From NCBI GenBank assembly GCA_903835655.1, contig CAILNT010000020.1, forward strand, positions 1 to 48,810: a stretch of DNA of 48,810 nucleotides. The letters are read 5' to 3'. This DNA is from an uncultured Pseudomonadota bacterium (GTDB lineage Bacteria > Pseudomonadota > Gammaproteobacteria > Burkholderiales > Thiobacillaceae). A program made the translations under genes and the position numbers. Below, in pieces: positions 26,418-35,931 of this stretch. Below the pieces are notes generated by a model. The model saw only the letters and a list, made by a program, of their open reading frames with translations, did not search any database and was not told the origin of the DNA. The stretch's first letter is position 1; each line of letters starts with the position of its first letter.

Positions 26418-27625
26418 AGGTAAATGGCAAACACCTGATGATCCTCGGTGCGGGGCCGTTTCAGGTGCCCGCCATCCGCCGTGCAGTGGCGATCGGTTAC
26501 CGAGTCACCACGGTCGATTATCTGCCGGACAATGTCGGCCACCGTTATTCGCACCACAGCGTCGATTGCAGCACCGTGGACGTCGAGGGCGTATACCGGG
26601 CGGCGCGCAACCTGCAGATCGATGGCATCTGCACTTTCAGCTCCGATGTGGCCGTGCCTACGGTGGCCGCGGTTGCCGAACGACTGGGCCTGCCCGGCGC
26701 CGGCCTCACCGCGGCGCAGATCATGGCGGACAAGGGGCGCTTTCGTGCCTTCCTGGAACGAGCCGGCCTGGACCACCCCCGCTACTTCGTCGCGCAGGAC
26801 CATGCGCAGGCTGCGGCGGCGTTTGCGCGCTTGCGCCTGCCCGTGATCGTCAAACCGGTGGATACCTCGGGCTCGCGCGGCATGACGGTATTGCCTGGCT
26901 TGAATGAAGCCGAAGCCCGGTGCGCCTTCGCGCATGCGCTGGCGTTCTCCCGTTCAGGCCATGTGTGCGTGGAGGAGTTCATCGACGCCATCGAAGTGGG
27001 GGGGGACGCGATCCTGTCCCAGGGGCGCATCGCTTTCCTCGCCATCACCCACAAGCACATGAGCGGTTTGCTGGTCACTGGCCACAGCTTGCCCTGCAAC
27101 ATCGCCCCGGCAGATCAGGAAAGGGTGCGTGCAACACTGGATCAGACCTGTGCGGCGCTGGGCTATCGCGCTGGCCCCCTGAACTTCGATGTCATGGTTA
27201 CGCCGCAGCGGGTGGTGATCCTGGAGATGAGCCCACGCAACGGGGGCAACGGCATCCCGGCGGTCATCGAATGCGCCTGTGGGGTGAACGTTGAAGAACT
27301 GGCCTTGCGCATCTCCGTGGGTGAACCGCTACCGCCGCTTGCCGGCAAACCCATCCAGCGGGGCGCGGGTTCTTTCGTGTTCGGTAGCCCACACGGCGGC
27401 CGGCTCAAGGCCATCGCCGACGAAGCGAGCGTGCGCCGACTCGTGCCCGAAGTCTTCCACTTCCAGCCGTTCCTGCGCGCGGGGGATAGCGTGCAGCCCT
27501 TCGCGCACAATGGCAATCTCATCGGCTACGCGCTGTTCGACTGCCGCGACGCCACGGAGTATGAGCGACTGACTCACGCCATCACGAGCGCGCTGGCGAT
27601 CGAGATCGAGGAGGGAGCGGCATGA
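26414..27625 (+). CDS. ATP-grasp carboxylate-amine ligase-like protein
   Basis: A 403-residue protein of the ATP-grasp superfamily. It begins with a pre-ATP-grasp Rossmann-like domain (LMILGAGPFQVPAIRRAVAIGYRVTTVDY). The central domain has LPVIVKPVDTSGSRGMTVL (ATP-binding Lys and Gly-rich loop) and VCVEEFIDAIEVGGDA. The metal-binding end is FDVMV...ILEMSPRNGGNG. These enzymes join a carboxylate to an amine through an acyl-phosphate. In this operon the likely amine is the 4-amino sugar made by the WecE homologue, or the lipid-linked product; this is inference. CarB/PurK/PylC-like annotations are possible but not specific. The ATG at 26414 overlaps the GtrA stop (ATGA) and its own stop overlaps the next gene. 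Confidence 0.85.
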   Translation: MKVNGKHLMILGAGPFQVPAIRRAVAIGYRVTTVDYLPDNVGHRYSHHSVDCSTVDVEGVYRAARNLQIDGICTFSSDVAVPTVAAVAERLGLPGAGLTAAQIMADKGRFRAFLERAGLDHPRYFVAQDHAQAAAAFARLRLPVIVKPVDTSGSRGMTVLPGLNEAEARCAFAHALAFSRSGHVCVEEFIDAIEVGGDAILSQGRIAFLAITHKHMSGLLVTGHSLPCNIAPADQERVRATLDQTCAALGYRAGPLNFDVMVTPQRVVILEMSPRNGGNGIPAVIECACGVNVEELALRISVGEPLPPLAGKPIQRGAGSFVFGSPHGGRLKAIADEASVRRLVPEVFHFQPFLRAGDSVQPFAHNGNLIGYALFDCRDATEYERLTHAITSALAIEIEEGAA

Positions 27626-28581
27626 CGACCGAAATCCATTTCAGCATCGTGATCCCGGTCTACAACTCGGCTGCGATGCTGCCCGAGCTGCACCGTCGCC
27701 TGAGCGATGCCATGTGCGGCATGGGACTGCCCTACGAGCTCATCCTGGTGGAGGATTGCGGGCCGGACGATGCCTGGGAGGTGCTGCGGGGGATCGCGGC
27801 GGCGGATGAGCATGTGCGCGCCATCCAGTTGATGCGTAATTCCGGGCAGGGCAATGCGACGGTGTGCGGCCTGGCGCAGGCACGCGGACAGTTCGTCATC
27901 ACCCTGGACGACGACCTGCAACATCCGCCCGAAGAAATCCCCAAACTGGTCGCGGCGCTCACCCCCGATCTCGATGTGATCCTGGGCGTGCCCGAGGAGA
28001 AGCAGCATAAGCTGTTCCGCCGCCTGGGCAGCCAATTCGTACACGAACTCAACTGCATCCTGCTGGACAAGGATCGCAAGATTCGTTTCACGGCTTTTCG
28101 CTGCATGCGGCGCTCGGTGGTGGATGCGGTACTCGGGCTGCGCAGCTTCGCGCCCTCCTTCGGCCCCATGCTCAGCACGGTGACGCGCCGCATCGGCAAC
28201 GTCACGTTGCGCCACGACCCGCGCAAGCAGGGCCGCAGCGGCTACACGCTCGGGCGCCTGTACTCGCACACCTTGAGCAATCTGGTGGGTTACTCGATGC
28301 TGCCCCTGCGCATGCTGGCCTTCGCCGGCCTCCTGGGCATCCTCGGCAGCGCAATCATGGGTATCTACTTCCTGCTACGTTATCTCGCCGGCGGCATCAC
28401 GGTTCCGGGTTGGAGCAGCCTCATGCTGCTGCTGCTGACCCTCTCCGGGTTCAATTTCTTCGCCTTCTCGCTGCTGGGCGAGTATGTATTCCGCATCCTG
28501 CAACAAGTGAACGCCACGCCGCGCTACACCGTGCGCCAGATTGCCAGTCGCGAGAACGGCGATTCGACTGGCCGGGCGTGA
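27622..28581 (+). CDS. Second GT2 glycosyltransferase, polyprenyl-phosphate type
   Basis: A 319-residue paralogue of the enzyme at 24321. Motifs: SIVIPVYNSAAMLPELHRR, LVEDCGPDDAWEV, TLDDDLQHPPEEIP, and two C-terminal helices (about 235-257 and 268-290) ending FFAFSLLGEYVFRIL. It should also load a sugar onto undecaprenyl phosphate. Two such enzymes in one operon suggest two different lipid-linked sugars, or that one acts on a modified donor. The ATG overlaps the ATP-grasp stop by 4 bases and its TGA overlaps the next ATG by one base. Confidence 0.9.
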   Translation: MTTEIHFSIVIPVYNSAAMLPELHRRLSDAMCGMGLPYELILVEDCGPDDAWEVLRGIAAADEHVRAIQLMRNSGQGNATVCGLAQARGQFVITLDDDLQHPPEEIPKLVAALTPDLDVILGVPEEKQHKLFRRLGSQFVHELNCILLDKDRKIRFTAFRCMRRSVVDAVLGLRSFAPSFGPMLSTVTRRIGNVTLRHDPRKQGRSGYTLGRLYSHTLSNLVGYSMLPLRMLAFAGLLGILGSAIMGIYFLLRYLAGGITVPGWSSLMLLLLTLSGFNFFAFSLLGEYVFRILQQVNATPRYTVRQIASRENGDSTGRA

Positions 28582-29588
28582 TGCAATTCAAACGCCTGCG
28601 GCGGCTGCTCTACTGGCTGTTGCCGGTCGTCATCCTCGGCATCGTCCTCAGCCGGATCGATGTCGCCTCGCTGGTCGACCATGCCCGTCGGGTGAACACG
28701 GGATATCTCCTGGGAGCGCTGCTGGTCTTCCCGCTGTTCATGCTCCTGGGCGGGCTGCGTTGGAATCGTGCGACCCGGCGCTATTGCCGCGCCGAAGTGC
28801 CACTTCGCTTCAGCATCCAGCATTACTGGATCGGCCAGGCTCTGGGGCTGTTCGCGCCCGGCTCCCTGGGCTGGGATGCCTATCGAGCCCTCGTGGCGGG
28901 CCGACACTATGGCCATTACCTGATGAACGCGGCAGTCATCCTGGTCGAGAAGTTGCTTGCCCTGCTCGCCTGCGTCACCCTGGTTTCCCTGCTGGCACCC
29001 TTCGTAACTGTCGCGGCGCCTCTGCTGCGGGAGGTCATCTCCTGGGCGCATCTACTTGGATACCTCGTGGCCGGAACGTTCGTTCTGGCCATTTACTTCA
29101 GCCGCCTGCCCCCGATCCGCGCTCTGGCGCTGAAGGCAGAGTCCTACATCCTCGGCCTGGCCGCGCGCGCACTCAAGCGCGCCCCCGCGAAGCCCCCGGA
29201 TCGGTTGTTCGAGGCTGTCATGGAACCCTTGCGCAGCCCAGGATTTCTGTTGGAATTGCTGCTTGTTTCGTTCGCCATCTTGGGCCTGTCGGCCGGCATC
29301 AACCAGCTCCTGTTTCAGTCGCTCGGCCAGCCACTGCCCTTCCTGGTCAACCTGTTCCTGGCGCCGGTCTTCTATTTCCTCTTCGTCCTGCCCATTTCCG
29401 TAGGCGGTGTTGGCGTGCGTGAGGCCGCCTACATAGCGCTCTACGGACTCTTCGGCGTGCCGGCGGAGACCGCCCTGTTGGTGGCCTTCCTGATGTTCTG
29501 CGGCGACCTATGCAATACACTGATAGGCGCGATCCTGCTGTACACCAACAAGCCACAGGGGAATGATGCCGCATGCCATCGAGTTTGA
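28581..29588 (+). CDS. LPG-synthase/UPF0104-type membrane protein
   Basis: A 335-residue inner-membrane protein with about eight hydrophobic helices, matching the lysylphosphatidylglycerol synthase transmembrane (flippase-like, AglD/YbhN) domain: early LPVVILGIVLSRIDVASL, the conserved LGWDAYR at about residue 97, LVEKLLALLACVTLVSL, and the late ISVGGVGVREAAYIALYGLFGVP. Members in glycan loci are often annotated as flippases or as accessory proteins of lipid-linked glycan transfer, but few have a proven role. The soluble aminoacyl-transfer domain of MprF is absent. Start ATG at 28581 by 1-base overlap with the upstream stop. Confidence 0.87.
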   Translation: MQFKRLRRLLYWLLPVVILGIVLSRIDVASLVDHARRVNTGYLLGALLVFPLFMLLGGLRWNRATRRYCRAEVPLRFSIQHYWIGQALGLFAPGSLGWDAYRALVAGRHYGHYLMNAAVILVEKLLALLACVTLVSLLAPFVTVAAPLLREVISWAHLLGYLVAGTFVLAIYFSRLPPIRALALKAESYILGLAARALKRAPAKPPDRLFEAVMEPLRSPGFLLELLLVSFAILGLSAGINQLLFQSLGQPLPFLVNLFLAPVFYFLFVLPISVGGVGVREAAYIALYGLFGVPAETALLVAFLMFCGDLCNTLIGAILLYTNKPQGNDAACHRV

Positions 29589-29661
29589 TTAGCCGCGCAA
29601 CATTCGTGAGGCAGCGCCGGGAGGCGTTCCGGAACTCTATCCAGCCGTGGGAGCGCCCGAC

Positions 29662-30789
29662 ATGAACATCCCCTTCAACAAGCCTTACATGACCGGCAAG
29701 GAGCTCTGGTACATCGCCCAGGCTCACCACTTGGGCTGGCTGGCGGGTGACGGTGATTTCACCCGGCGCTGCAATGCCTGGCTGGAAGGGCGCACCGGGG
29801 CACGCCGCGCCTTGCTCACCCATTCCTGCACCGCGGCGCTGGAGATGGCCGCCATCCTGGCCGAGATCGAGCCCGGCTGCGAAGTCATCATGCCCTCCTA
29901 CACGTTCGTCTCCACCGCCAACGCCTTCGTCCTGCGCGGTGCCGTGCCGGTGTTCGTGGACATCCGCCCCGACACGCTGAATATCGACGAGACCCTGATC
30001 GAAGCCGCGATCACGGACCAGACCCGCGCCATCGTGCCGGTGCATTACGCGGGTGTCGCCTGCGAAATGGGCGCGATCATGGACATCGCCGCGCGCCACA
30101 AATTGCTGGTCGTCGAGGATGCGGCCCAGGGCATCCTGTCCAGCTACGAGGGGCGACCACTCGGCAGCATCGGCCACCTGGCTGCGCTCTCCTTCCACGA
30201 GACCAAGAACATCATCTCCGGCGAAGGCGGCGCCCTCCTGGTGAACGACCCGGAGCTGGCCGAGCGCGCCGAGATCATCCGCGAGAAGGGCACCAACCGC
30301 AGCCAGTTCTTCCGCGGTCAGGTGGACAAGTACACCTGGGTGGACATCGGTTCCTCCTTCCTGCCCAGCGAACTGATCGCCGCCTTCCTCTGGGCGCAGA
30401 TGGAGGAAGCGGACGCGATCACGCGGCGCCGACTGGACATCTGGCAGACCTACCACGAAGCCTTCGCCGACCTGGAACGGCGCGGCAAAGTGGTACGTCC
30501 GCATGTGCCGGCGAATTGCACCCACAACGCGCATATGTACCAGCTCCTCCTGCCCACGCTGGAGAAGCGCACGGCCTTCATCGCCGCCCTCAAGGCGCAG
30601 GGCATCAACGGCGTGTTCCACTATGTACCGCTGCACACGGCACCGGCCGGACGTCTGCGCGGCCGCGCCGCGGGCGACATGCGCCACACCGTGGCACTCT
30701 CCGACCGCCTGGTGCGCCTGCCGTTGTGGATCGGCCTGGAAGAATTCCAGGCCGAGGTCATAGCGCGCGTCATTGCCGCGGCCGAGTGA
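29662..30789 (+). CDS. wecE: dTDP-4-amino-4,6-dideoxygalactose transaminase
   Basis: A 375-residue PLP-dependent DegT/DnrJ/EryC1 aminotransferase. Many blocks agree with E. coli WecE as I recall it: CEVIMPSYTFVSTANAF, NIDETLIEAAITD, VPVHYAGVACEMG, VVEDAAQG, the PLP lysine in SFHETKN, and REKGTNRSQFFRGQVDKYTW. It would convert dTDP-4-keto-6-deoxyglucose to dTDP-Fuc4N using glutamate. The ATG at 29662 has GGGAG upstream. There is a 73-base gap from the preceding gene, the only sizeable gap in the operon. A WecD-like acetyltransferase is in the same operon; no RmlA/RmlB gene for the precursor is in the window. Confidence 0.92.
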   Translation: MNIPFNKPYMTGKELWYIAQAHHLGWLAGDGDFTRRCNAWLEGRTGARRALLTHSCTAALEMAAILAEIEPGCEVIMPSYTFVSTANAFVLRGAVPVFVDIRPDTLNIDETLIEAAITDQTRAIVPVHYAGVACEMGAIMDIAARHKLLVVEDAAQGILSSYEGRPLGSIGHLAALSFHETKNIISGEGGALLVNDPELAERAEIIREKGTNRSQFFRGQVDKYTWVDIGSSFLPSELIAAFLWAQMEEADAITRRRLDIWQTYHEAFADLERRGKVVRPHVPANCTHNAHMYQLLLPTLEKRTAFIAALKAQGINGVFHYVPLHTAPAGRLRGRAAGDMRHTVALSDRLVRLPLWIGLEEFQAEVIARVIAAAE

Positions 30790-30790
30790 G

Positions 30791-32236
30791 ATGAGCCCCG
30801 GGATGGGCGCTCGTTTGCTGCCGTGGGTCATCGCAGCGCTTTACCTGTTGTTCCTGTTCCCCAGCCCGGAATTTCCGCCTTACAACGCCGACGACGGCAG
30901 CTGGTTCGTCACCCTGGGCTGGAATCTGGCGCATTACGGCCACTACAGCGGCGACACCGTCCCGCTCGCGGCCTATGGCCACCATGCCGCCTGGCCGCCC
31001 TTGTTTGCCGGCTTGCTCGCCGGCGTGATCAAGGTGTTCGGCCTGAACTGGATGGCACTGAAGTTGGCGATGGTGGGGTTCGGCCTGGGCGCGCTTGCTT
31101 TGCTGCACCGCCTCTGGCGGGAAGAGAGTATCGGTCGCTGGGCCGTGCTGCTGACGGCGCTGAGTCCCGCCATCTTCCTCTACAGCCACCACACCATGAC
31201 CGAGATGCCCTACCTGGCGGCGGTCACCGCGGCCTTGTTGGGGCTTTCCCGTGCCCTGGATACCCGCACGGCCTTCGTGGCCGGCCTGCTCGCGGCCCTG
31301 GCCTTCTACACCCGTGGCTATGCGGTCATCTTTCTGCCCGCCGGCCTGATCTATCTTCTGTTGCGGCCCTGGCCCTGGCGGCAGCGCCTGATGGCCGGCC
31401 TGGTCTACGCCGCGCCGCTGCTGCTGGCTGTGCTGGCCTGGAAGGCCTATACCGGTCAGGTCATCGCCAGCCAACCGCTGGACTGGATCAGCATCCGCTT
31501 CGGCAACGGCACCGGGGTGTTGCACGACCTGTTGCGCTCGCCCGTGGAATACGCGCAGCGCCTCTACTGGTTCGAACTGCGCTATCCCATGCATGTCCTC
31601 TTGCCGCTCATTCCGTTGCAATGGGCGTTGCGCCACGACGTATCCGTAGTCTTTTCGCTCCTCCTCCTGGGCCTCATCGCCTACGGCTGGCTGACCCTGT
31701 TCCTGCGGCGCCGTGGCGCAGTGGAATGCTGGCTGCCGCTGGCGCTGGCCTTCCTGCTGGCGCCGCGCACGGGGGCTGCCCGTTATCTCATCCCTTTCCT
31801 GCCCTTCTTCTACTACTACCTGCTGCATGGGGTGCATGAACTGGGCGAGCGACTGCCGCGACTGGTCAGGGTTGCACGCTCGTTGCCCGTTGTGCTGCTC
31901 CTCCTGGTCGCCACTGCCCTGGCCGGGCATTTGGCCGACCCTGACCGACTGCGTTTCATCACACCCGAGAGCCGGGACTACCGTGATATCGCGCTCTGGG
32001 CGGGCAAGAACCTGCCCGCGGACGCCGTGGTGGAAGCGAGTGTGGCCCATCGCTTCCTGGCGGCCAGCGGCCTGGCCGCCTGGGAACCGAGTCGCGGCAC
32101 GCTACCCCAGGCCATGCGGATGCGGCCCCTTTATCGGCTGTGCGACCCGGACACGCCGGCATGCGCCGGCCAGAACCCGCTCGTCATGCGCCAGGGGGCA
32201 TATTCCCTCTACCGGATGCAGCCGTCGGCACGCTGA
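30791..32236 (+). CDS. GT-C (GT39-like) membrane glycosyltransferase
   Basis: A 481-residue protein with roughly ten transmembrane helices, resembling ArnT/PMT-type enzymes that use polyprenyl-phosphate sugars on the periplasmic face. The first periplasmic loop has the acidic pair expected of this class (PPYNADDGSW), followed by ALLSPAIFLYSHHTMTEMPYL. The C-terminal 80 residues form a soluble tail (ESRDYRDIALWAGKNLPADAVVEAS). It would be the final transferase of the locus, placing the sugar on an acceptor such as lipid A core or a protein. The ATG at 30791 is one base after the wecE stop; an alternative ATG is at 30803. Converges with the hydrolase gene. Confidence 0.83.
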   Translation: MSPGMGARLLPWVIAALYLLFLFPSPEFPPYNADDGSWFVTLGWNLAHYGHYSGDTVPLAAYGHHAAWPPLFAGLLAGVIKVFGLNWMALKLAMVGFGLGALALLHRLWREESIGRWAVLLTALSPAIFLYSHHTMTEMPYLAAVTAALLGLSRALDTRTAFVAGLLAALAFYTRGYAVIFLPAGLIYLLLRPWPWRQRLMAGLVYAAPLLLAVLAWKAYTGQVIASQPLDWISIRFGNGTGVLHDLLRSPVEYAQRLYWFELRYPMHVLLPLIPLQWALRHDVSVVFSLLLLGLIAYGWLTLFLRRRGAVECWLPLALAFLLAPRTGAARYLIPFLPFFYYYLLHGVHELGERLPRLVRVARSLPVVLLLLVATALAGHLADPDRLRFITPESRDYRDIALWAGKNLPADAVVEASVAHRFLAASGLAAWEPSRGTLPQAMRMRPLYRLCDPDTPACAGQNPLVMRQGAYSLYRMQPSAR

Positions 32237-32264
32237 ACGACCGCGCCGCCGGGGGCACGGCACA

Positions 32265-32978
32265 TCAAGTTTGCCGCAGCAGTTGCTCGATCCGGTCTTG
32301 CAACTCACGCAAACGGCCATGAAAGAAGTGGCCGGCTCCGGGGATTTCGATCAAGGGGATGCCATGGAGACCCGCGTAGGTGCACGCGGCATCGTAGGGG
32401 ATCACTTCGTCTTCCGTGCCGTGAATGATCGTCGTCGGGATGTTGTTTTCCTCGAATTCGTACATGGACACCGCCGGAGCGACCATGATCAGACGCCGGG
32501 CTTCGAGTTCCCGTGCGACCCGGTGCTGTACATAGGCGCCGAAAGAAAACCCCAGCAGCGTCCAGGGCAGCGGAGTTGTTGGCGGCAGGGCCGCCTTACA
32601 AATCCGGCGTCCTTCCTGCGAGGGCAGCGGAGTTGTTGGCGGCAGGGCCGCTCCGGGAATACGGCGTTGCGAGGCCAGGGCGCCGTAATGGCTGCTGACC
32701 GAAGCGGCCAGGGCGAGCAGGTCGCAGGCTTCGCCGATGCCGTGGTCGAAGCTGCCGGAACTGTCGCCCACGCCGCGAAAATTGGGCCGCACCGCGACCA
32801 GACCGCAAGCCAGGGCCGCGCGCGCGCAGGTCCAGGCCACCTTGTTGTCGAGGCTACCACCCTTCAGGGGATGGGGATGCGCGATCAAGGCGAGTCCTAG
32901 CGGTGCGCCACGGGGTTCCTCGATGACGGTATCCAGGTGGCCGATGGGCACCTTGATGCGCAAACGGTGGCGGGTCAA
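32265..32978 (-). CDS. Alpha/beta hydrolase with duplicated repeat insertion
   Basis: About 237 residues, a serine hydrolase of the COG2945 type. Oxyanion region ALIAHPHPLKGGS, RPNFRGVGDSSG, nucleophile elbow GFSFG, catalytic Asp in HGTEDEVIPYD and His in GAGHFFHGR. Between YGALASQR and the elbow lies an insertion containing AALPPTTPLP twice, encoded by a 31-base repeat (32564-32651). It keeps the frame, so the protein is probably functional with a longer surface loop. The best start is TTG at 32978, which overlaps the ferredoxin TGA (TTGA); GTG at 32951 is the next option. Third gene of a minus-strand operon. Substrate unknown. Confidence 0.82.
   Translation of the reverse strand: MTRHRLRIKVPIGHLDTVIEEPRGAPLGLALIAHPHPLKGGSLDNKVAWTCARAALACGLVAVRPNFRGVGDSSGSFDHGIGEACDLLALAASVSSHYGALASQRRIPGAALPPTTPLPSQEGRRICKAALPPTTPLPWTLLGFSFGAYVQHRVARELEARRLIMVAPAVSMYEFEENNIPTTIIHGTEDEVIPYDAACTYAGLHGIPLIEIPGAGHFFHGRLRELQDRIEQLLRQT
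32564..32651. repeat. 31-bp direct repeat inside hydrolase gene
   Basis: Two identical 31-base copies at 32564-32594 and 32621-32651, starting 57 bases (19 codons) apart, so both are read in the same frame and encode AALPPTTPLP. The 26 bases between the copies are unrelated. It looks like an inserted small dispersed repeat tolerated within a coding region. Confidence 0.75.
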
Positions 32979-33286
32979 ATCTTCAAGCGCTCCACCACCT
33001 TGCCGTCGCGCAGGTGGGATTCGACGATCTCGTCGATGTCGGCCGCATCCACGTAGGTGTACCAGACCGCGTCCGGGTAGACGACGCAGACCGGACCTTC
33101 GCCACAGCGGTCGAAGCAGCCGGCGCGGTTGACCCGGCAGCTGCCCTCGTGGCCGTGCAGGCCCAGTTTTTTCGCCTGCTTCTTGGCGCGCAGGAACATG
33201 GCCTCGGCGTCGTGGTCGGCGCAGCAAGCGGCACCATCCTCACGCTGGTTGAGGCAGAAAAACAGATGGTGTTTGAAGTGACTCAT
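32975..33286 (-). CDS. Thioredoxin-like [2Fe-2S] ferredoxin
   Basis: A 103-residue protein of the (2Fe-2S) ferredoxin family with thioredoxin fold. Cysteines at 11 (FFCLNQR), the CC pair near 21-22, and the GSCRVNRAGCFDRCGEGP cluster supply the cluster ligands; CVVYPD and WYTYVD follow. The family is common in proteobacteria next to a COG2945-type hydrolase, as here. Electron-transfer partner unknown. ATG at 33286, 7 bases after the stop of the pyrophosphatase gene; no strong ribosome binding site, so translational coupling is likely. Confidence 0.9.
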   Translation of the reverse strand: MSHFKHHLFFCLNQREDGAACCADHDAEAMFLRAKKQAKKLGLHGHEGSCRVNRAGCFDRCGEGPVCVVYPDAVWYTYVDAADIDEIVESHLRDGKVVERLKI

Positions 33287-33293
33287 GGGGTAC

Positions 33294-33647
33294 TCACAGT
33301 TCGTGGGATTTTGCGCAGGAGCCGCGTGCCTTCTCCACCGGGTACTTGGCGGCGTTGATCACGAGCTTGTCCTGGGCCGCCTGGAGCAGGTCGACTTCCA
33401 GGCAGTTGGCCAGGCTCACCAGATAGATCAACACGTCGGCCATTTCCTGGCGCACGGCTTCCCTTTTCTGCGGCGGCAGGTTCAGGCTCTCTTCCGGAGT
33501 GAGCCACTGGAAGGGTTCCAGCAGTTCCGCCGCTTCGACGATGAGCGCCGCGGCGAGATTCTTGGGGGTGTGGTAGAGCTGCCAGTCGCGCTCGCGACCG
33601 AATTCGCGCACAACCTTGGCCAGTTGCTCCAGCGTAGCGATCGACAT
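33294..33647 (-). CDS. MazG-like nucleotide pyrophosphohydrolase (dCTPP type)
   Basis: A 117-residue all-alpha NTP pyrophosphatase. The metal-binding glutamates lie in AALIVEAAELLEPFQW (E-x-x-E type) and the second helix in EMADVLIYLVSLA (E-x-x-D). Size and the WQLYHTPKNLAAAL start match the RS21-C6/DCTPP1 subgroup, which hydrolyses dCTP and modified dNTPs to monophosphates. A house-cleaning role is likely. First gene of the three-gene operon; its upstream region abuts the groESL promoter on the other strand. Confidence 0.88.
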   Translation of the reverse strand: MSIATLEQLAKVVREFGRERDWQLYHTPKNLAAALIVEAAELLEPFQWLTPEESLNLPPQKREAVRQEMADVLIYLVSLANCLEVDLLQAAQDKLVINAAKYPVEKARGSCAKSHEL

Positions 33648-33723
33648 GATGAGCAGGTGGAAAAAAAGACCATCCTAATACTAACTTCCCCCCTGACGGG
33701 CGGAGAATTTCTCCCTCCTGCCC

Positions 33724-33752
33724 TTGTAATCGTGCTTCGTCGTCCCTACTAT
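33724..33752 (+). promoter_or_regulatory. groESL promoter
   Basis: TTGTAA (33724-33729) and TACTAT (33747-33752) are separated by 17 bases, a good sigma-70 pair. The start would fall within the CIRCE operator. CTTGTAA followed by CCCTACTAT also has some likeness to a sigma-32 promoter, so dual heat control is possible. Confidence 0.6.
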
Positions 33753-33778
33753 TAGCACTCGTTGGAGATGAGTGCTAA
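33752..33778 (+). promoter_or_regulatory. CIRCE operator (HrcA binding site)
   Basis: A perfect TTAGCACTC-N9-GAGTGCTAA inverted repeat (33752-33760, 33770-33778). It overlaps the end of the -10 box of the groESL promoter, so HrcA bound here should block transcription until heat stress inactivates it. hrcA itself is not in the window. Confidence 0.95.
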
Positions 33779-33832
33779 TCAGCCCGTCTCCTCTGGCCCC
33801 TGTTCAACATGGATTCCTATTAGGAGGAAAGT

Positions 33833-34123
33833 ATGAAGATTCGTCCCTTGCACGATCGCGTCGTCGTCAAACGCATGGAAGAGGAGCGCAAGACCGCTTC
33901 CGGTATCGTCATCCCCGACACCGCCACCGAGAAACCCGATCAAGGCGAAGTCATCGCCGTGGGTACCGGCAAGAAAGACGACCAGGGCAAGCACATCGCC
34001 CTGGACGTCAAGGTGGGCGACCGTGTCCTGTTCGGAAAATATTCCGGCCAGACCGTGAAGGTCGACGGCAACGAACTCCTCGTCATGCGCGAGGAAGACA
34101 TCATGGGCGTGGTCGAGGCCTGA
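33833..34123 (+). CDS. groES: Co-chaperonin GroES
   Basis: A 96-residue heptameric lid of the GroEL chaperonin. [21 protein letters not shown] is the classic start; the mobile loop ([14 protein letters not shown]) and the closing [15 protein letters not shown] are intact. A strong AGGAGGA site precedes the ATG at 33833. Controlled by the CIRCE/HrcA operator upstream; groEL follows after 38 bases. Confidence 0.98.
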   Translation: MKIRPLHDRVVVKRMEEERKTASGIVIPDTATEKPDQGEVIAVGTGKKDDQGKHIALDVKVGDRVLFGKYSGQTVKVDGNELLVMREEDIMGVVEA

Positions 34124-34158
34124 GCCTCCCTCCCTTAAACAGCAATCAGGAGAACTAA

Positions 34159-35820
<1,662 letters not shown>

Positions 35821-35874
35821 GTTCGGCTTGACCTGCCTGCGGACCGGGGCTCGCCCCGGTCCGCAGCCCAAGAG

Positions 35875-35897
35875 AAACCCCGCTGCGGCGGGGTTTT
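35875..35897 (+). terminator. groESL terminator
   Basis: AAACCCCGC (35875-35883), loop TGCG, GCGGGGTTT (35888-35896): a perfect 9-bp stem running into TTTT. It lies 55 bases after the groEL stop. Confidence 0.8.
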
Positions 35898-35907
35898 GCA
35901 TTTGTAG

Positions 35908-35931
35908 CGCCGGCGCCTCTCCGGCGTTTTT
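35908..35931 (+). terminator. Secondary terminator-like hairpin
   Basis: CGCCGG (35908-35913) and CCGGCG (35921-35926) form a 6-bp stem followed by five T. It is part of a GTAGCGC-type palindrome and may back up the main groEL terminator. Confidence 0.5.
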
